A stretch of 64,000 nucleotides of DNA from positions 12,909-76,908 of the forward strand of contig USDN01000005.1 in NCBI GenBank assembly GCA_900553515.1. Reading direction: 5' to 3'. The notes under the pieces are model-generated. The model saw only the letters and a list, made by a program, of their open reading frames with translations. It did no database searches and had not been told where the DNA came from. Of the stretch, positions 50,027 to 58,970 are shown in pieces. Origin of the DNA: an uncultured Blautia sp. GTDB taxonomy: Bacteria; Bacillota; Clostridia; Lachnospirales; Lachnospiraceae. Both the position numbers and the translations under genes were made by a program. How positions within the stretch are numbered: position 1 is the first letter of the stretch; every line of letters begins with the position of its first letter.

Positions 50027-51283
50027 ATGAATAAAAGAAACATCAGCGGACAGCGTCAGATGGATTTTGTATCAAAATTTAATTTTATCCGGGAAGCAGG
50101 AACGGATGCAGAAAAAAAAGCCGCTGTCCTTATCCGGGAGGAACTTTCCTCCTTTGGAATGGACAGCCGTCTGGAAGAATTTCCTTTTTATACCTGGGAG
50201 ATCAGAAAGTCCGTATTTGCCGTAACAGAGCCTTATTATAAAGAATATCAGGCGGAAGGCTACATCCGGTGCGGAAATACGCCGGAAAAGGGAATCGAAG
50301 CAGATTTTGTCTATGCGGAAAACGGAGACGAAATCAGCCTTTCCCATGTAAGGGGAAAGATTGTTATGGTAAATGAGATCGTCCGTAAGGATATGTACCT
50401 GAAGCTGTTAAAAGCGGGTGCGGCAGGATTTGTCAGCATCACCGGTACTCCTGTAGATGAAGGCGAGGACCGGATGCCAAAAGCAGCCGGAATCCCTCAG
50501 AAGCTTTTTGATTCCCTGAATGAGAGCGAGTTGATCCAGGGCGTTGGAATCCATTATCAGGACGCTGTGGAAATGGTTACGAAAGGAGCCTCCCGCGCAC
50601 GCCTTACCTTACTTCAGGAAGAAGTCAGCCGTACTTCCGGAAATATCGTAGCAAGGATCCCCGGAACAGACCGGGCAGAAGAGATCCTGACCCTTACAGC
50701 CCACTACGATTCGGTTCCTCAGGGTCCGGGAGCCTATGACAATATGGCAGGAGCAGCCATCATTATGGAAATCTGCCGTTATTTCAGGGAGCATCAGCCT
50801 CGCAGAACACTGGAATTTATCTGGTTCGGAGCAGAAGAAAAAGGGCTTCTGGGAAGCAGGGATTATATCAGGACACATGAAAAAGAACTGAGCGCGCATC
50901 GCTTCAACATGAACGTAGACCTTGCCGGACAGCTGGTAGGCGAAAATGTAATCGGTGTAACCGGGGACTCTTCCATCTGTTCCATGCTGACTTATCTTGC
51001 CCGGGAAACAGGAATCGGAATGACTACCAAAAACCAGATCTGGGGAAGTGATTCCAATACTTTTGCCTGGAAGGGGATTCCGGCAATGACCTTAAACAGA
51101 GACGGCTTTGGCATGCATACCCATTACGATACGGTAGAGCTTCTCTCTGCCTGGTCTCTGGAACGGAGCGCGCAGCTTCTCTGCCACATTGCAGAAAGTC
51201 TTGCTGCAATTGACAGTATGCCGTTCCCACAGGAAATTCCGGAAGAATTCAAAAAACAGCTGGATGAATATTTTGGGGCGTAG
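50027..51283 (+). CDS. M28-family metallopeptidase with PA-like domain
   Basis: A 418-residue M28 aminopeptidase. Metal ligands are recognisable: LTAHYDSVPQ (His and Asp), AYDNMAGAA (Asp), WFGAEEKGLLGSRDY (catalytic and metal Glu), MNVDLAG (Asp) and GMHTHYDTVELLS (His). Residues about 75-190 form a PA-like insert. There is no obvious signal peptide, so the location is probably cytoplasmic. GGGAG precedes the ATG. It has its own strong promoter and is followed 95 bases later by an Xaa-Pro aminopeptidase. Confidence 0.92.
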   Translation: MNKRNISGQRQMDFVSKFNFIREAGTDAEKKAAVLIREELSSFGMDSRLEEFPFYTWEIRKSVFAVTEPYYKEYQAEGYIRCGNTPEKGIEADFVYAENGDEISLSHVRGKIVMVNEIVRKDMYLKLLKAGAAGFVSITGTPVDEGEDRMPKAAGIPQKLFDSLNESELIQGVGIHYQDAVEMVTKGASRARLTLLQEEVSRTSGNIVARIPGTDRAEEILTLTAHYDSVPQGPGAYDNMAGAAIIMEICRYFREHQPRRTLEFIWFGAEEKGLLGSRDYIRTHEKELSAHRFNMNVDLAGQLVGENVIGVTGDSSICSMLTYLARETGIGMTTKNQIWGSDSNTFAWKGIPAMTLNRDGFGMHTHYDTVELLSAWSLERSAQLLCHIAESLAAIDSMPFPQEIPEEFKKQLDEYFGA

Positions 51284-51334
51284 GCTTTAAAATGCCCGGA
51301 TTTTATGATACACTTACCAGTACAACGAATACGA

Positions 51335-51361
51335 GGATTCTGCTGAATTAACGCAGAATCC
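51335..51361. repeat. inverted repeat before the Xaa-Pro aminopeptidase gene
   Basis: GGATTCTGC (51335-51343) and GCAGAATCC (51353-51361) are perfect 9-base arms around a 9-base spacer. No T-run follows and AAAGGAG lies 5 bases later, so it may be an operator or a translation-affecting hairpin. Confidence 0.65.
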
Positions 51362-51377
51362 ATACAAAGGAGATGTT

Positions 51378-53162
51378 TTGGCTATGACAGTAACAGAACG
51401 GCTTAGCGCCCTTCGTGATCTGATGAAAGAAAAAGGTGTGGACGCTTATCTGGTGCCAACAGATGATTTCCATGCATCAGAGTATGTAGGAGATTATTTT
51501 AAATGTAGAAAATATATCACGGGCTTTACCGGATCTGCCGGAAGAGCCGTGATCACTATGGATATGGCGGGGCTTTGGACGGACGGACGCTATTTTATCC
51601 AGGCGGCACAGCAGCTGGAGGGAACTACGGTGGAGCTTTTTAAGATGGGCGAACCGGAAGTACCCACCATCCATGAATTTCTGAAAGAAAAGCTTTCAGA
51701 AGGAATGTGTCTGGGCTTTGACGGAAGAACCGTAAGTGCAGCAGAAGCAGAAGAACTGAAAGACCTGCTTTCCGACAAAAAGATCCGTTTTTCTGTAGAA
51801 GAAGACCTGATCGGTGAAATCTGGACGGAACGTCCGGCCCTTTCCTGTGAACCGGTTATGGAACTGGATGTAAAATGGGCAGGAGAATCCAGAGCAGATA
51901 AATGTACGCGGATCCGCCGGAAAATGCAGGAAAAGCAGGCAGATGTTTTTGTCCTTACTTCCCTGGATGATATTGCATGGCTTCTGAACATCAGAGGCAA
52001 TGATATCCACTGCTGTCCGGTAGTCCTTTCCTATCTGATAATGACCGAAGAGGAAGTGCTTCTTTTTGCCAATGAAAAAGCATTTGGTCAGGATGTCCTT
52101 GCCAATCTGAAAAAAGATGGAGTTGTCCTGAAACCATACGATGATATCTATACATATGTACACACGATCCCTGCCGGAAAGACCGTGATTCTTTCCAGGG
52201 CAGGCGCCAACAGCCGTCTGGTAAACAGCATTCCGGCTGAAGTAAAAATCCTGGATGAAGAAAACCTTACCCTTCTTCCAAAAGCCATTAAAAATCCCAC
52301 GGAAGTAGAGAATGAGAGGATTGCCCATATCAAAGACGGTGTGGCTGTGACAAAGTTTATTTACTGGCTGAAACAGAACGTGGGGAAAATGGAGATCACA
52401 GAACTCAGCGTAGCAGAGCATCTTTTCCAGCTTCGGAAGGAACAGGAAAATTTCCTGGACAACAGCTTTGATCCCATTGTTTCCTATGGCGGTCACGCGG
52501 CCATCTGCCATTACAGTCCGTCACCGGAGACAGATATTCCTCTGGAACCAAAGGGGCTGGCTCTCTGCGACACCGGCGGACATTATCTGGAAGGAAGTAC
52601 CGATATTACCCGTACCATTGCCCTTGGAGAACTGACAGAAAAAGAACGGAAATATTTTACCCTTGTATTGAAGGGACATCTGCATTTAAGCGATGCAAAA
52701 TTCCGTTACGGCTGCTGCGGACAGAACCTGGATTACCTTGCCAGAGAACCGTTGTGGAGACTGGGAGAGGATTATAATCATGGTACCGGTCATGGAGTGG
52801 GATATCTTCTGAATGTACATGAAGGACCAAACAGCTTCCGCTGGAAATCCTCCTCCGCAGTTCTGGAAGAGGGTATGATCACCTCCAACGAGCCGGGATA
52901 TTATGTAGAAGACGAGTTCGGTATCCGACACGAAAACCTGATCGTGTGCAAAAAGGCCGAAAAGACGGCATTCGGTCAGTTTATGTGCTTCGAGAACCTG
53001 ACCATGGTACCTTTTGATCTGGATGCCATCGATCCGGAGCTTCTGGACACTTATGAAAAAGGTCTTCTGAATTCCTATCATGCAGAGGTTTATGAGAAGA
53101 TTTCTCCTTACCTTACAGAGGAAGAAAAAGAGTGGCTGAAAGAATATACAAGAGCGATCTAA
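51378..53162 (+). CDS. Xaa-Pro aminopeptidase (M24B)
   Basis: A 594-residue creatinase-fold aminopeptidase releasing residues before proline. Two N-terminal non-catalytic domains (about 1-305) are followed by the pita-bread domain with metal ligands in CDTGGHYLEGSTDITRT, NHGTGHGVGYLLNVHEGP, SNEPGYY and GIRHENL. I keep the TTG at 51378, since AAAGGAG ends 5 bases upstream, but ATG 51384 is possible. With the M28, M20 and M29-like genes it adds to the peptide-use character of the region. Its length matches long three-domain clostridial homologues. Confidence 0.93.
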   Translation: MAMTVTERLSALRDLMKEKGVDAYLVPTDDFHASEYVGDYFKCRKYITGFTGSAGRAVITMDMAGLWTDGRYFIQAAQQLEGTTVELFKMGEPEVPTIHEFLKEKLSEGMCLGFDGRTVSAAEAEELKDLLSDKKIRFSVEEDLIGEIWTERPALSCEPVMELDVKWAGESRADKCTRIRRKMQEKQADVFVLTSLDDIAWLLNIRGNDIHCCPVVLSYLIMTEEEVLLFANEKAFGQDVLANLKKDGVVLKPYDDIYTYVHTIPAGKTVILSRAGANSRLVNSIPAEVKILDEENLTLLPKAIKNPTEVENERIAHIKDGVAVTKFIYWLKQNVGKMEITELSVAEHLFQLRKEQENFLDNSFDPIVSYGGHAAICHYSPSPETDIPLEPKGLALCDTGGHYLEGSTDITRTIALGELTEKERKYFTLVLKGHLHLSDAKFRYGCCGQNLDYLAREPLWRLGEDYNHGTGHGVGYLLNVHEGPNSFRWKSSSAVLEEGMITSNEPGYYVEDEFGIRHENLIVCKKAEKTAFGQFMCFENLTMVPFDLDAIDPELLDTYEKGLLNSYHAEVYEKISPYLTEEEKEWLKEYTRAI

Positions 53163-53171
53163 ATGTTAAAA

Positions 53172-53214
53172 AAAGAGGTTTGGCATTATCTCATAGTGCC
53201 AAATCTCTTTTTCT
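53172..53214 (+). terminator. intrinsic terminator after the Xaa-Pro aminopeptidase
   Basis: AAAGAGGTTTGGCA (53172-53185) pairs with TGCCAAATCTCTTT (53197-53210), with one wobble pair, and ends in T residues. Confidence 0.92.
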
Positions 53215-53219
53215 ATCTG

Positions 53220-53249
53220 TTGAAAAATACAGAAAATATCAATTATAAT
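53220..53249 (+). promoter_or_regulatory. promoter of the hexitol PTS genes
   Basis: TTGAAA (53220-53225), an 18-base spacer and TATAAT (53244-53249), about 75 bases before the first IICB start. Confidence 0.75.
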
Positions 53250-53269
53250 ACAAACAGAAACAGGAGAAT

Positions 53270-53283
53270 TGACTGGCCAGTCA
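53270..53283. promoter_or_regulatory. perfect 14-base palindrome, candidate operator
   Basis: TGACTGGCCAGTCA is a perfect palindrome lying about 14-27 bases after the expected start of transcription, the position of a repressor site. The protein is unknown; it does not look like a catabolite-control (cre) site. Confidence 0.6.
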
Positions 53284-53325
53284 TACCTCAGGTACGAAAA
53301 AACATATTAAAGAGGTGTGAAGTCA

Positions 53326-54720
53326 ATGAAAGAAAAAGTACAGTCTTTTGGACGATTTTTAAGCGGCATGGTCATGCCGAACATCGGAGCCTTTATTGCA
53401 TGGGGTCTGATCACAGCATTATTTATTGATACCGGATGGCTCCCAAATGCAAGATTTGCACAGCTGGTAGGTCCTATGTCCTCTATGCTCCTTCCTCTTA
53501 TGATCGCCTATACCGGCGGTGAGGCAGTTGCAGGTAAAAGAGGCGGCGTGATCGGTGCCATTGCATCCATGGGTGTGATCGTGGGATCTGATGTGCCTAT
53601 GTTTATTGGCGCAATGATTGTCGGTCCGCTGGCAGCATGGATCATCAAAAAGTTTGACAAAGCTGTAGAGGGACATATTCCGGCAGGCTTTGAAATGCTT
53701 GTAAACAATTTTTCCATTGGTATCATCGGTGCGGTGCTGGTGCTGCTTTCCATGCTGGGAATTACTCCGCTGGTTGAGTTTCTGAATCAGGTTATGAGCG
53801 CCGGAGTAGGCTTCCTGGTCGACCATGCTCTGCTTCCTCTCACCAGTATCTTTATTGAACCGGCAAAGGTTCTGTTCCTGAACAATGCAATCAATCACGG
53901 AATCCTTTCACCTATGGGAATCCAGCAGGTAGAAGAGGCGGGAAAATCTATTTTCTTCCTTCTGGAGGCCAATCCGGGACCGGGACTGGGTGTTCTTCTT
54001 GCATATTGTATCGCAGGAAAGGGAAGTGCCAAAAGCTCTGCTCCGGGAGCTGTGATCATTCATTTCCTTGGAGGAATCCATGAGATCTACTTCCCCTATA
54101 TTCTCATGAACCCGCTTCTGATTCTGGCAGTAATGGCAGGCGGCGCAGCAGGAACTTTCATTTTTTCACTGTTCCATGTAGGCCTGACCTCTCCGGCATC
54201 TCCGGGAAGTATCATTGCAATTCTGGGTATGGCAGAGCGGCATTCCTATCTTGGATTAATCATTGGTGTACTTGCCGCAGCGGCAGTTTCCTTTTTGGTA
54301 TCACTTCCAATTCTGAAATTTATGGGAAAAGACGGGTCTCTGGAAGAAGCGCAGGCTAAGAAAGACGCAATGAAACGTCAGGCAAAGGGAAGCGCAGTTT
54401 CAACGGAGCCTTCCGCTGACACACGGACCGAAAAGATCAGTAAAATCGCATTTGCCTGTGATGCAGGTATGGGATCCAGCGCTATGGGCGCTACAGTGCT
54501 GAAAAAGAAGATTGCAGCAGCCGGTATAGAGGGAATCGAAGTAATTCATACTCCAGTGTCTTCCATTCCTTCAGATGTACAGATCGTAGTAACGCATCAG
54601 GAACTGGGGGAACGTGCCGCACACAGCAATCCAAAGGCCAGACGAATACTGATCACTAATTTTATGGCAGCCCCGGAATATGATCTGCTTGTGGAAGATC
54701 TGAAAAAAACAAACCTTTAA
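53326..54720 (+). CDS. mtlA: PTS mannitol-type transporter IICB
   Basis: A 464-residue fused PTS permease of the mannitol family. The membrane IIC part (about 1-345) has the conserved loop FLGGIHEIYFPYILMNP, with the Glu important in mannitol IIC, and SIFIEPAKVLFLNNAINHGILSP. The C-terminal IIB domain carries phospho-Cys378 in FACDAGMGSSAMGAT. It lacks the IIA domain, which is encoded separately downstream. ATG 53326 is used; AGAGGTG lies 7 bases before it. The hexitol could be mannitol or a related polyol. Confidence 0.93.
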   Translation: MKEKVQSFGRFLSGMVMPNIGAFIAWGLITALFIDTGWLPNARFAQLVGPMSSMLLPLMIAYTGGEAVAGKRGGVIGAIASMGVIVGSDVPMFIGAMIVGPLAAWIIKKFDKAVEGHIPAGFEMLVNNFSIGIIGAVLVLLSMLGITPLVEFLNQVMSAGVGFLVDHALLPLTSIFIEPAKVLFLNNAINHGILSPMGIQQVEEAGKSIFFLLEANPGPGLGVLLAYCIAGKGSAKSSAPGAVIIHFLGGIHEIYFPYILMNPLLILAVMAGGAAGTFIFSLFHVGLTSPASPGSIIAILGMAERHSYLGLIIGVLAAAAVSFLVSLPILKFMGKDGSLEEAQAKKDAMKRQAKGSAVSTEPSADTRTEKISKIAFACDAGMGSSAMGATVLKKKIAAAGIEGIEVIHTPVSSIPSDVQIVVTHQELGERAAHSNPKARRILITNFMAAPEYDLLVEDLKKTNL

Positions 54721-54747
54721 AAAGGTCTGTCCCCGATCAGTAAGAGA

Positions 54748-54756
54748 TGATATAAT
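54748..54756 (+). promoter_or_regulatory. extended -10 element upstream of second IICB
   Basis: TGA-TATAAT (54748-54756) is a perfect extended -10 element in the gap between the two IICB genes. No good -35 box is seen, so it may be a weak internal promoter. Confidence 0.5.
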
Positions 54757-54817
54757 GATGATACTTACATAAAAAGAAGGTTTGTTCCGGCGAACCTGTC
54801 TACGGGAGATAAACCAA

Positions 54818-56224
54818 ATGAAAAAACTTCATAAAGTGGGCAAATTTTATACCAGGATCATCATGAACAATATTGGCATATTTATTTTTATCGGTATCCT
54901 GTCCGTGATCTTCAACGATCACGGATGGTTTCCCGATAAGGATATGTATGCCATTTCTCAGTTAGTATATAAAGTGATCCTTCCCTCCTTCATTGCCTAT
55001 GAGGGAGGAAGGGCTGTCAGCGGAAAGGAAGGCGGAATTGCAGGTGTTCTGGCTGTAACCGGACTGATCTGGCACCAGTCCTCCGCAGAGCTTTTGGGCG
55101 CTATGCTTCTTGGACCGACAGCAGGATATCTATGGAAAAAGGAATGTTTGTGGATTGAAAAAAAAGTTCCATCCAGTATGCAGATGCTTGGAAAAAATCT
55201 GATTCTTGGAACAACCGGAGCCCTTTTTTCTGCAGCAGGCATCTATCTGATTCTTCCTTTGCTGGAACGGACAGCAGAGCTGTTTTTTTCAGGGATTTCT
55301 TTTCTGACCCGCTACAATATGACAGCCTGTCTCAGTATTTTTATCGAACCTGCCAAAGTATTTTTTCTGAATAATGTAGTAAACCATATGATGCTGGTTC
55401 CTGCAGGAATGGAACAGATCCGTGAAACAGGAAGTACGGTTCTTTTTCTGATGGAAACAAATCCCGGACCGGGAATCGGAGTGATCCTCGCCTTATTTTA
55501 TATGAAAAAGCTCCATAAAAATGAGGCTGCATCTGTGCTTACGGCCCATGCCCTTGGAGGAATCCACGAAGTTTATTTTCCCTTTGTCCTGGCAGATCTC
55601 AGGCTTCTTCCAGCGGTGATCCTCGGTGGGATGACGGGAAATATCGTCTTCCAGATTTCAAAATCCGCAGTGAAGGGTATGGTATCTCCAGGGAGCATTT
55701 TTACAATTCTACTTATGGCAGATTCAGGATGCAGATGGAAGGTGCTGGCAGGAATCCTGCTGTCGGCAGCAACGTCATTTCTGACAGGAATACTGATTCT
55801 GAAAAAAGCTTCCGCTTATCAGAAAAAACATTCTTCTCCAAAAATATCGTCTTCTCAGAAAAAAGAAACAGAAGAAGAGACGGAAAGCAGACTTCAACAA
55901 GAGCGTACACAGGAGGAAAATATGGAAAAATCCCTTAAAAAAATAGCTTTTGTCTGTGACGGAGGAATTGGTTCCAGCGTTATGGGAGCCGCACTTTTGC
56001 GAAGAAAACTTCAGTCTTTGGGAAAGGCGGAGATCACCGTAGAAGCATATGCCGTGGATCTTGTACCCGGGGATATCGATATCATCATCTGTCAGAAAGA
56101 TTTTTACAACATTCATGGCTCTGTTCTGGAAAACAGACAGGTGCATCTGGTAGACAGCCTGCTGCAGACCGAAGAGTGTATGGCATTATTTCGGGAAAAT
56201 GAAAGGGGTGAAATGATAAAATGA
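54818..56224 (+). CDS. second, divergent mannitol-type PTS IICB
   Basis: A 468-residue second IICB of the mannitol family, clearly diverged from its neighbour. It keeps ALGGIHEVYFPFVLAD, SIFIEPAKVFFLNNVVNH and ETNPGPGIG in the membrane part, and Cys380 in FVCDGGIGSSVMGAALLRRKL in the IIB part; a long charged linker (about 335-375) joins them. ATG 54818 is preferred with GGGAG upstream; the TTG at 54782 has AAGAAGG only one base away. The end overlaps the mtlR start by four bases. It may bind a different hexitol or pair with the first IICB. Confidence 0.88.
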   Translation: MKKLHKVGKFYTRIIMNNIGIFIFIGILSVIFNDHGWFPDKDMYAISQLVYKVILPSFIAYEGGRAVSGKEGGIAGVLAVTGLIWHQSSAELLGAMLLGPTAGYLWKKECLWIEKKVPSSMQMLGKNLILGTTGALFSAAGIYLILPLLERTAELFFSGISFLTRYNMTACLSIFIEPAKVFFLNNVVNHMMLVPAGMEQIRETGSTVLFLMETNPGPGIGVILALFYMKKLHKNEAASVLTAHALGGIHEVYFPFVLADLRLLPAVILGGMTGNIVFQISKSAVKGMVSPGSIFTILLMADSGCRWKVLAGILLSAATSFLTGILILKKASAYQKKHSSPKISSSQKKETEEETESRLQQERTQEENMEKSLKKIAFVCDGGIGSSVMGAALLRRKLQSLGKAEITVEAYAVDLVPGDIDIIICQKDFYNIHGSVLENRQVHLVDSLLQTEECMALFRENERGEMIK

Positions 56225-58314
56225 ACATAACACCGCGTATGAAACAGATTTTTCAGAGCCTTTTAAATGAAACTGATCCTGTTTCTGTAAAGAATCTGGC
56301 TGAAAAAATAGGAGTCAGCAAGAGGACAGTCCAGAGAGAACTGGAATATACCGCCAGTTCTTTAAAAGGCTATGACATCACTTTTATGTCAAAAACAGGA
56401 GTAGGTGTCTGGCTGGAAGGTACTGAAGACGAAAAACAGAGGCTTCGAGAAGCCCTTTCTGAAAAAGACGATTATGATGTGGGGAATCGTGAACTGCGGA
56501 GAAAGAAACTGATCCTGGAGCTTCTCAGGGAAAAGGGACTGAAAAAACTCTTTTATTACAGCAGCCGCTTTAAAGTCAGTGAGGCTACCATCAGTTCCGA
56601 CCTTGAAGCGGCAGAGACCTGGCTGAAGCAGTATGGTCTTAATATAAGCCGTAAACCCGGCAGCGGTATTTCTGTGGAAGGATCTGAAGAAGATTACAGA
56701 CGGGCAATCCGTGTATTTGTCAATGAAAATATTGATACCCGGGTTCTTCGTGAAGCATATGAGGCAGAAAGTGAGCCGGAGCGTTATGCAGGATTGAAAA
56801 AAAGTAACATTGGACAGATTCTGAACGACAATATCATGAGCCGTGTCATGGACTGTATCACAGGAATGAACCATGACCGGATGCTGAATCTGACCGAAAA
56901 TTCCTATGTGGGTCTTGTGATCCATATTTCCATTGCCATAAACCGGATTCTGAAAAACGAGGTTCTGGATACTACGCCTCCATGGGTAGAAGAAATGGAA
57001 GAGGATGATGACCTCTGTCTTGCCCGGGCTATCGTCCATGAACTGGAAGAAGAATTTGAGATCCAGATTCCCAAAATCGAAGTTTCTTATATCTGCCTTC
57101 ACATCAAGGGTGCCAAACATGAAAAGCTTCAGTGGAAAGGAACAGATGGAAAAGAAAGTGAAAACAGAGAGCTTCACCAGATCGTTAATGAAATGATTGA
57201 TGCCTTTGATCCTGAAAAATCCTGGGCATTGAAGCAGGATGAGGAATTTCTTCAGGGACTTCTTGCTCATCTGCAGCCCACCCTGGTACGTCTGAACCAT
57301 GGTATGCAGATACGAAATCCAGTATTAGATGAAATCTGTTCCGGTTATCCGGATATTTATAAAAAATGCATCCAGGTAGGCAAGATACTGGAAAAGTGGA
57401 CTGGAAAATCAGTTCCTCCAGAGGAGATTGGATTTCTTACCGTTCATTTTGGAGCTGCCATAGTCCGTATGAAAAACCGGAAGGAACAGCTTCGCAAAGT
57501 ACAGATTGGTGTGATCTGCTCCAGCGGAATCGGAATTTCCCGTCTGATGTCGTCCAAGCTGGAACGGGTTTTTAAGGATCGGGTCCAGCTTACCGCATAT
57601 GGAAAAAAGGATATCACACCCTATATCACGTCAAAAACAGATTTCTTTGTTTCCAGTATTTCTACAGAAATCACAGATGTTCCGGTAATCTATGTAAATC
57701 CGCTTCTGAATGAAGAAGATATGGAAAAAATCCGCCGTAATGTTTATCAGTATGAGCGGATTCCGGAAAAACAGAGAAAAGCAGATCAGGTGACTCTCCA
57801 GCTGGAGGAGATCAATCTGGTGGCTGCGCAGATTAATCTGGTAATCAAATATATGGAATTTATAAAAACAGATGAAAACATTTCTTTTGAAGAGCTTCTG
57901 ATCGCAGTTTCAGAACGGCTTTCTCCTTATTCTGACCGGCAGGAACTGATCCGGGAGGATATTATGAAAAGAGAACGGATCTCCAGTCAGATTTTTGCAG
58001 AGTTTGGATTTGCACTGCTTCATACAAGAACAAAGGGTGTCGTGCGCCCCGGCTTTCATGTATGTATGACCAGAAATCTGGATAGCTTTCGTGACCCTTA
58101 TTTTAAGGGCATCAAAGTTGTCTTTGTGATGCTTGCACCCGTAGACGACAACCTCCGTATCAATAATGAAATCCTGGGACATATCAGCAGTACGCTTATC
58201 GAAGATTTTCATTTTCTGGATGTGATCCTGAGAGGAGAAAAAGAAGAGATACGGGATGAGCTTTCACGATGTCTGAAACAGTATTTCAACAAATATATCC
58301 TGACACGAACCTGA
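56221..58314 (+). CDS. mtlR: PRD-containing PTS regulator, MtlR-type
   Basis: A 697-residue transcription activator of the MtlR/BglG-like PRD class. Order: N-terminal DeoR/HTH_11 domain (SVKNLAEKIGVSKRTVQRELEY), a second HTH (FKVSEATISSDLEAAETWL), PRD1 (about 185-290), PRD2 (about 300-405, with LLAHLQPTLVRLNHGMQIRNP), an EIIB-like domain with Cys in VICSSGIGISRLMSSKLE, and a C-terminal EIIA-like domain with His in FALLHTRTKGVVRPGFH. Phosphorylation of these sites by PTS proteins would tune activity. It overlaps the second IICB gene and is closed by a terminator. Confidence 0.9.
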   Translation: MNITPRMKQIFQSLLNETDPVSVKNLAEKIGVSKRTVQRELEYTASSLKGYDITFMSKTGVGVWLEGTEDEKQRLREALSEKDDYDVGNRELRRKKLILELLREKGLKKLFYYSSRFKVSEATISSDLEAAETWLKQYGLNISRKPGSGISVEGSEEDYRRAIRVFVNENIDTRVLREAYEAESEPERYAGLKKSNIGQILNDNIMSRVMDCITGMNHDRMLNLTENSYVGLVIHISIAINRILKNEVLDTTPPWVEEMEEDDDLCLARAIVHELEEEFEIQIPKIEVSYICLHIKGAKHEKLQWKGTDGKESENRELHQIVNEMIDAFDPEKSWALKQDEEFLQGLLAHLQPTLVRLNHGMQIRNPVLDEICSGYPDIYKKCIQVGKILEKWTGKSVPPEEIGFLTVHFGAAIVRMKNRKEQLRKVQIGVICSSGIGISRLMSSKLERVFKDRVQLTAYGKKDITPYITSKTDFFVSSISTEITDVPVIYVNPLLNEEDMEKIRRNVYQYERIPEKQRKADQVTLQLEEINLVAAQINLVIKYMEFIKTDENISFEELLIAVSERLSPYSDRQELIREDIMKRERISSQIFAEFGFALLHTRTKGVVRPGFHVCMTRNLDSFRDPYFKGIKVVFVMLAPVDDNLRINNEILGHISSTLIEDFHFLDVILRGEKEEIRDELSRCLKQYFNKYILTRT

Positions 58315-58340
58315 TTTCAGGAAACAGAATATTATTTTTT

Positions 58341-58375
58341 GAACCATTTTCGTAAAGAAGATGGTTCTTTTTTTC
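58341..58375 (+). terminator. intrinsic terminator after mtlR
   Basis: GAACCAT (58341-58347) pairs with ATGGTTC (58361-58367), then seven T residues. Confidence 0.85.
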
Positions 58376-58382
58376 TATAATT

Positions 58383-58405
58383 TTGGCACTATCAAATGAC
58401 GCCAA
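58383..58405. promoter_or_regulatory. inverted repeat upstream of -35, candidate MtlR site
   Basis: TTGGC (58383-58387) and GCCAA (58401-58405) flank 13 bases (ACTATCAAATGAC), giving a partial dyad resembling the TTGnCA-type half-sites known for Bacillus MtlR. It lies about 18 bases upstream of the -35 box, the right place for an activator. Confidence 0.5.
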
Positions 58406-58422
58406 TTCCCCTCTTCTTTAAA

Positions 58423-58452
58423 TTGAAATTTACGATCTGATTCCCTTATAAT
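58423..58452 (+). promoter_or_regulatory. promoter of the IIA-kinase-dehydrogenase-HPr-EI operon
   Basis: TTGAAA (58423-58428), an 18-base spacer and TATAAT (58447-58452), about 55 bases before the IIA start. Confidence 0.78.
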
Positions 58453-58506
58453 TAAGTCAGAAAGAAACAAAAGCAACGGGCAAAAACATTCAGGGAGGTA
58501 ATTTAT

Positions 58507-58965
58507 ATGTTTTTTAAATCAAAGAAAAAAGAAGAAAAAAAAGAACTGCTTTACCGTGAAAACATCCGAACCGGATGTACTCGGGCATCTCAGGAAGAGG
58601 TGATCCGCCAGGTAGGACAGATGCTGGTTGACAGCGGATATGTGGATCAGCCTTATGTACAGGCAATGCTGGAAAGAGAAAAAACCTTCTCTACCTTCAT
58701 GGGAAATGATCTTGCACTTCCTCATGGAGTAGAAGCTGCAAAAAAAGATATCAAGGCTTCCGGTATTGCAGTCATGACATTTCCGGAAGGGACAGACTGG
58801 GGCGGAAATACCGTTAAAATAGTAATTGGAATCGCTGGCGTAGGAGAGGAACATCTTCAGATCCTGTCTGTGATCGCAGATAAAATGCTGGATGCAGATG
58901 CAGCTGAAAAACTGGCTGCAGCAGATGTGGATACTGTATATACTCTTCTGACCGGAAAGGAGTAA
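58507..58965 (+). CDS. mtlF: PTS mannitol-type IIA protein
   Basis: A 152-residue PTS EIIA of the mannitol/fructose family. The phosphorylated residue is His73 in NDLALPHGVEAAKKDI. The start is a short basic stretch (MFFKSKKKEEKK), longer than usual. It supplies phosphate from HPr to the IICB proteins encoded upstream. AGGGAGG precedes the ATG, and the kinase gene begins 5 bases after its stop. Confidence 0.92.
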   Translation: MFFKSKKKEEKKELLYRENIRTGCTRASQEEVIRQVGQMLVDSGYVDQPYVQAMLEREKTFSTFMGNDLALPHGVEAAKKDIKASGIAVMTFPEGTDWGGNTVKIVIGIAGVGEEHLQILSVIADKMLDADAAEKLAAADVDTVYTLLTGKE

Positions 58966-58970
58966 AACAT

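Noticed and set aside
53163..53429. Small plus-strand frame between the aminopeptidase and the first IICB gene
   Set aside because: It covers a strong terminator, a promoter and a palindrome and overlaps the IICB gene in another frame, with no ribosome binding site.
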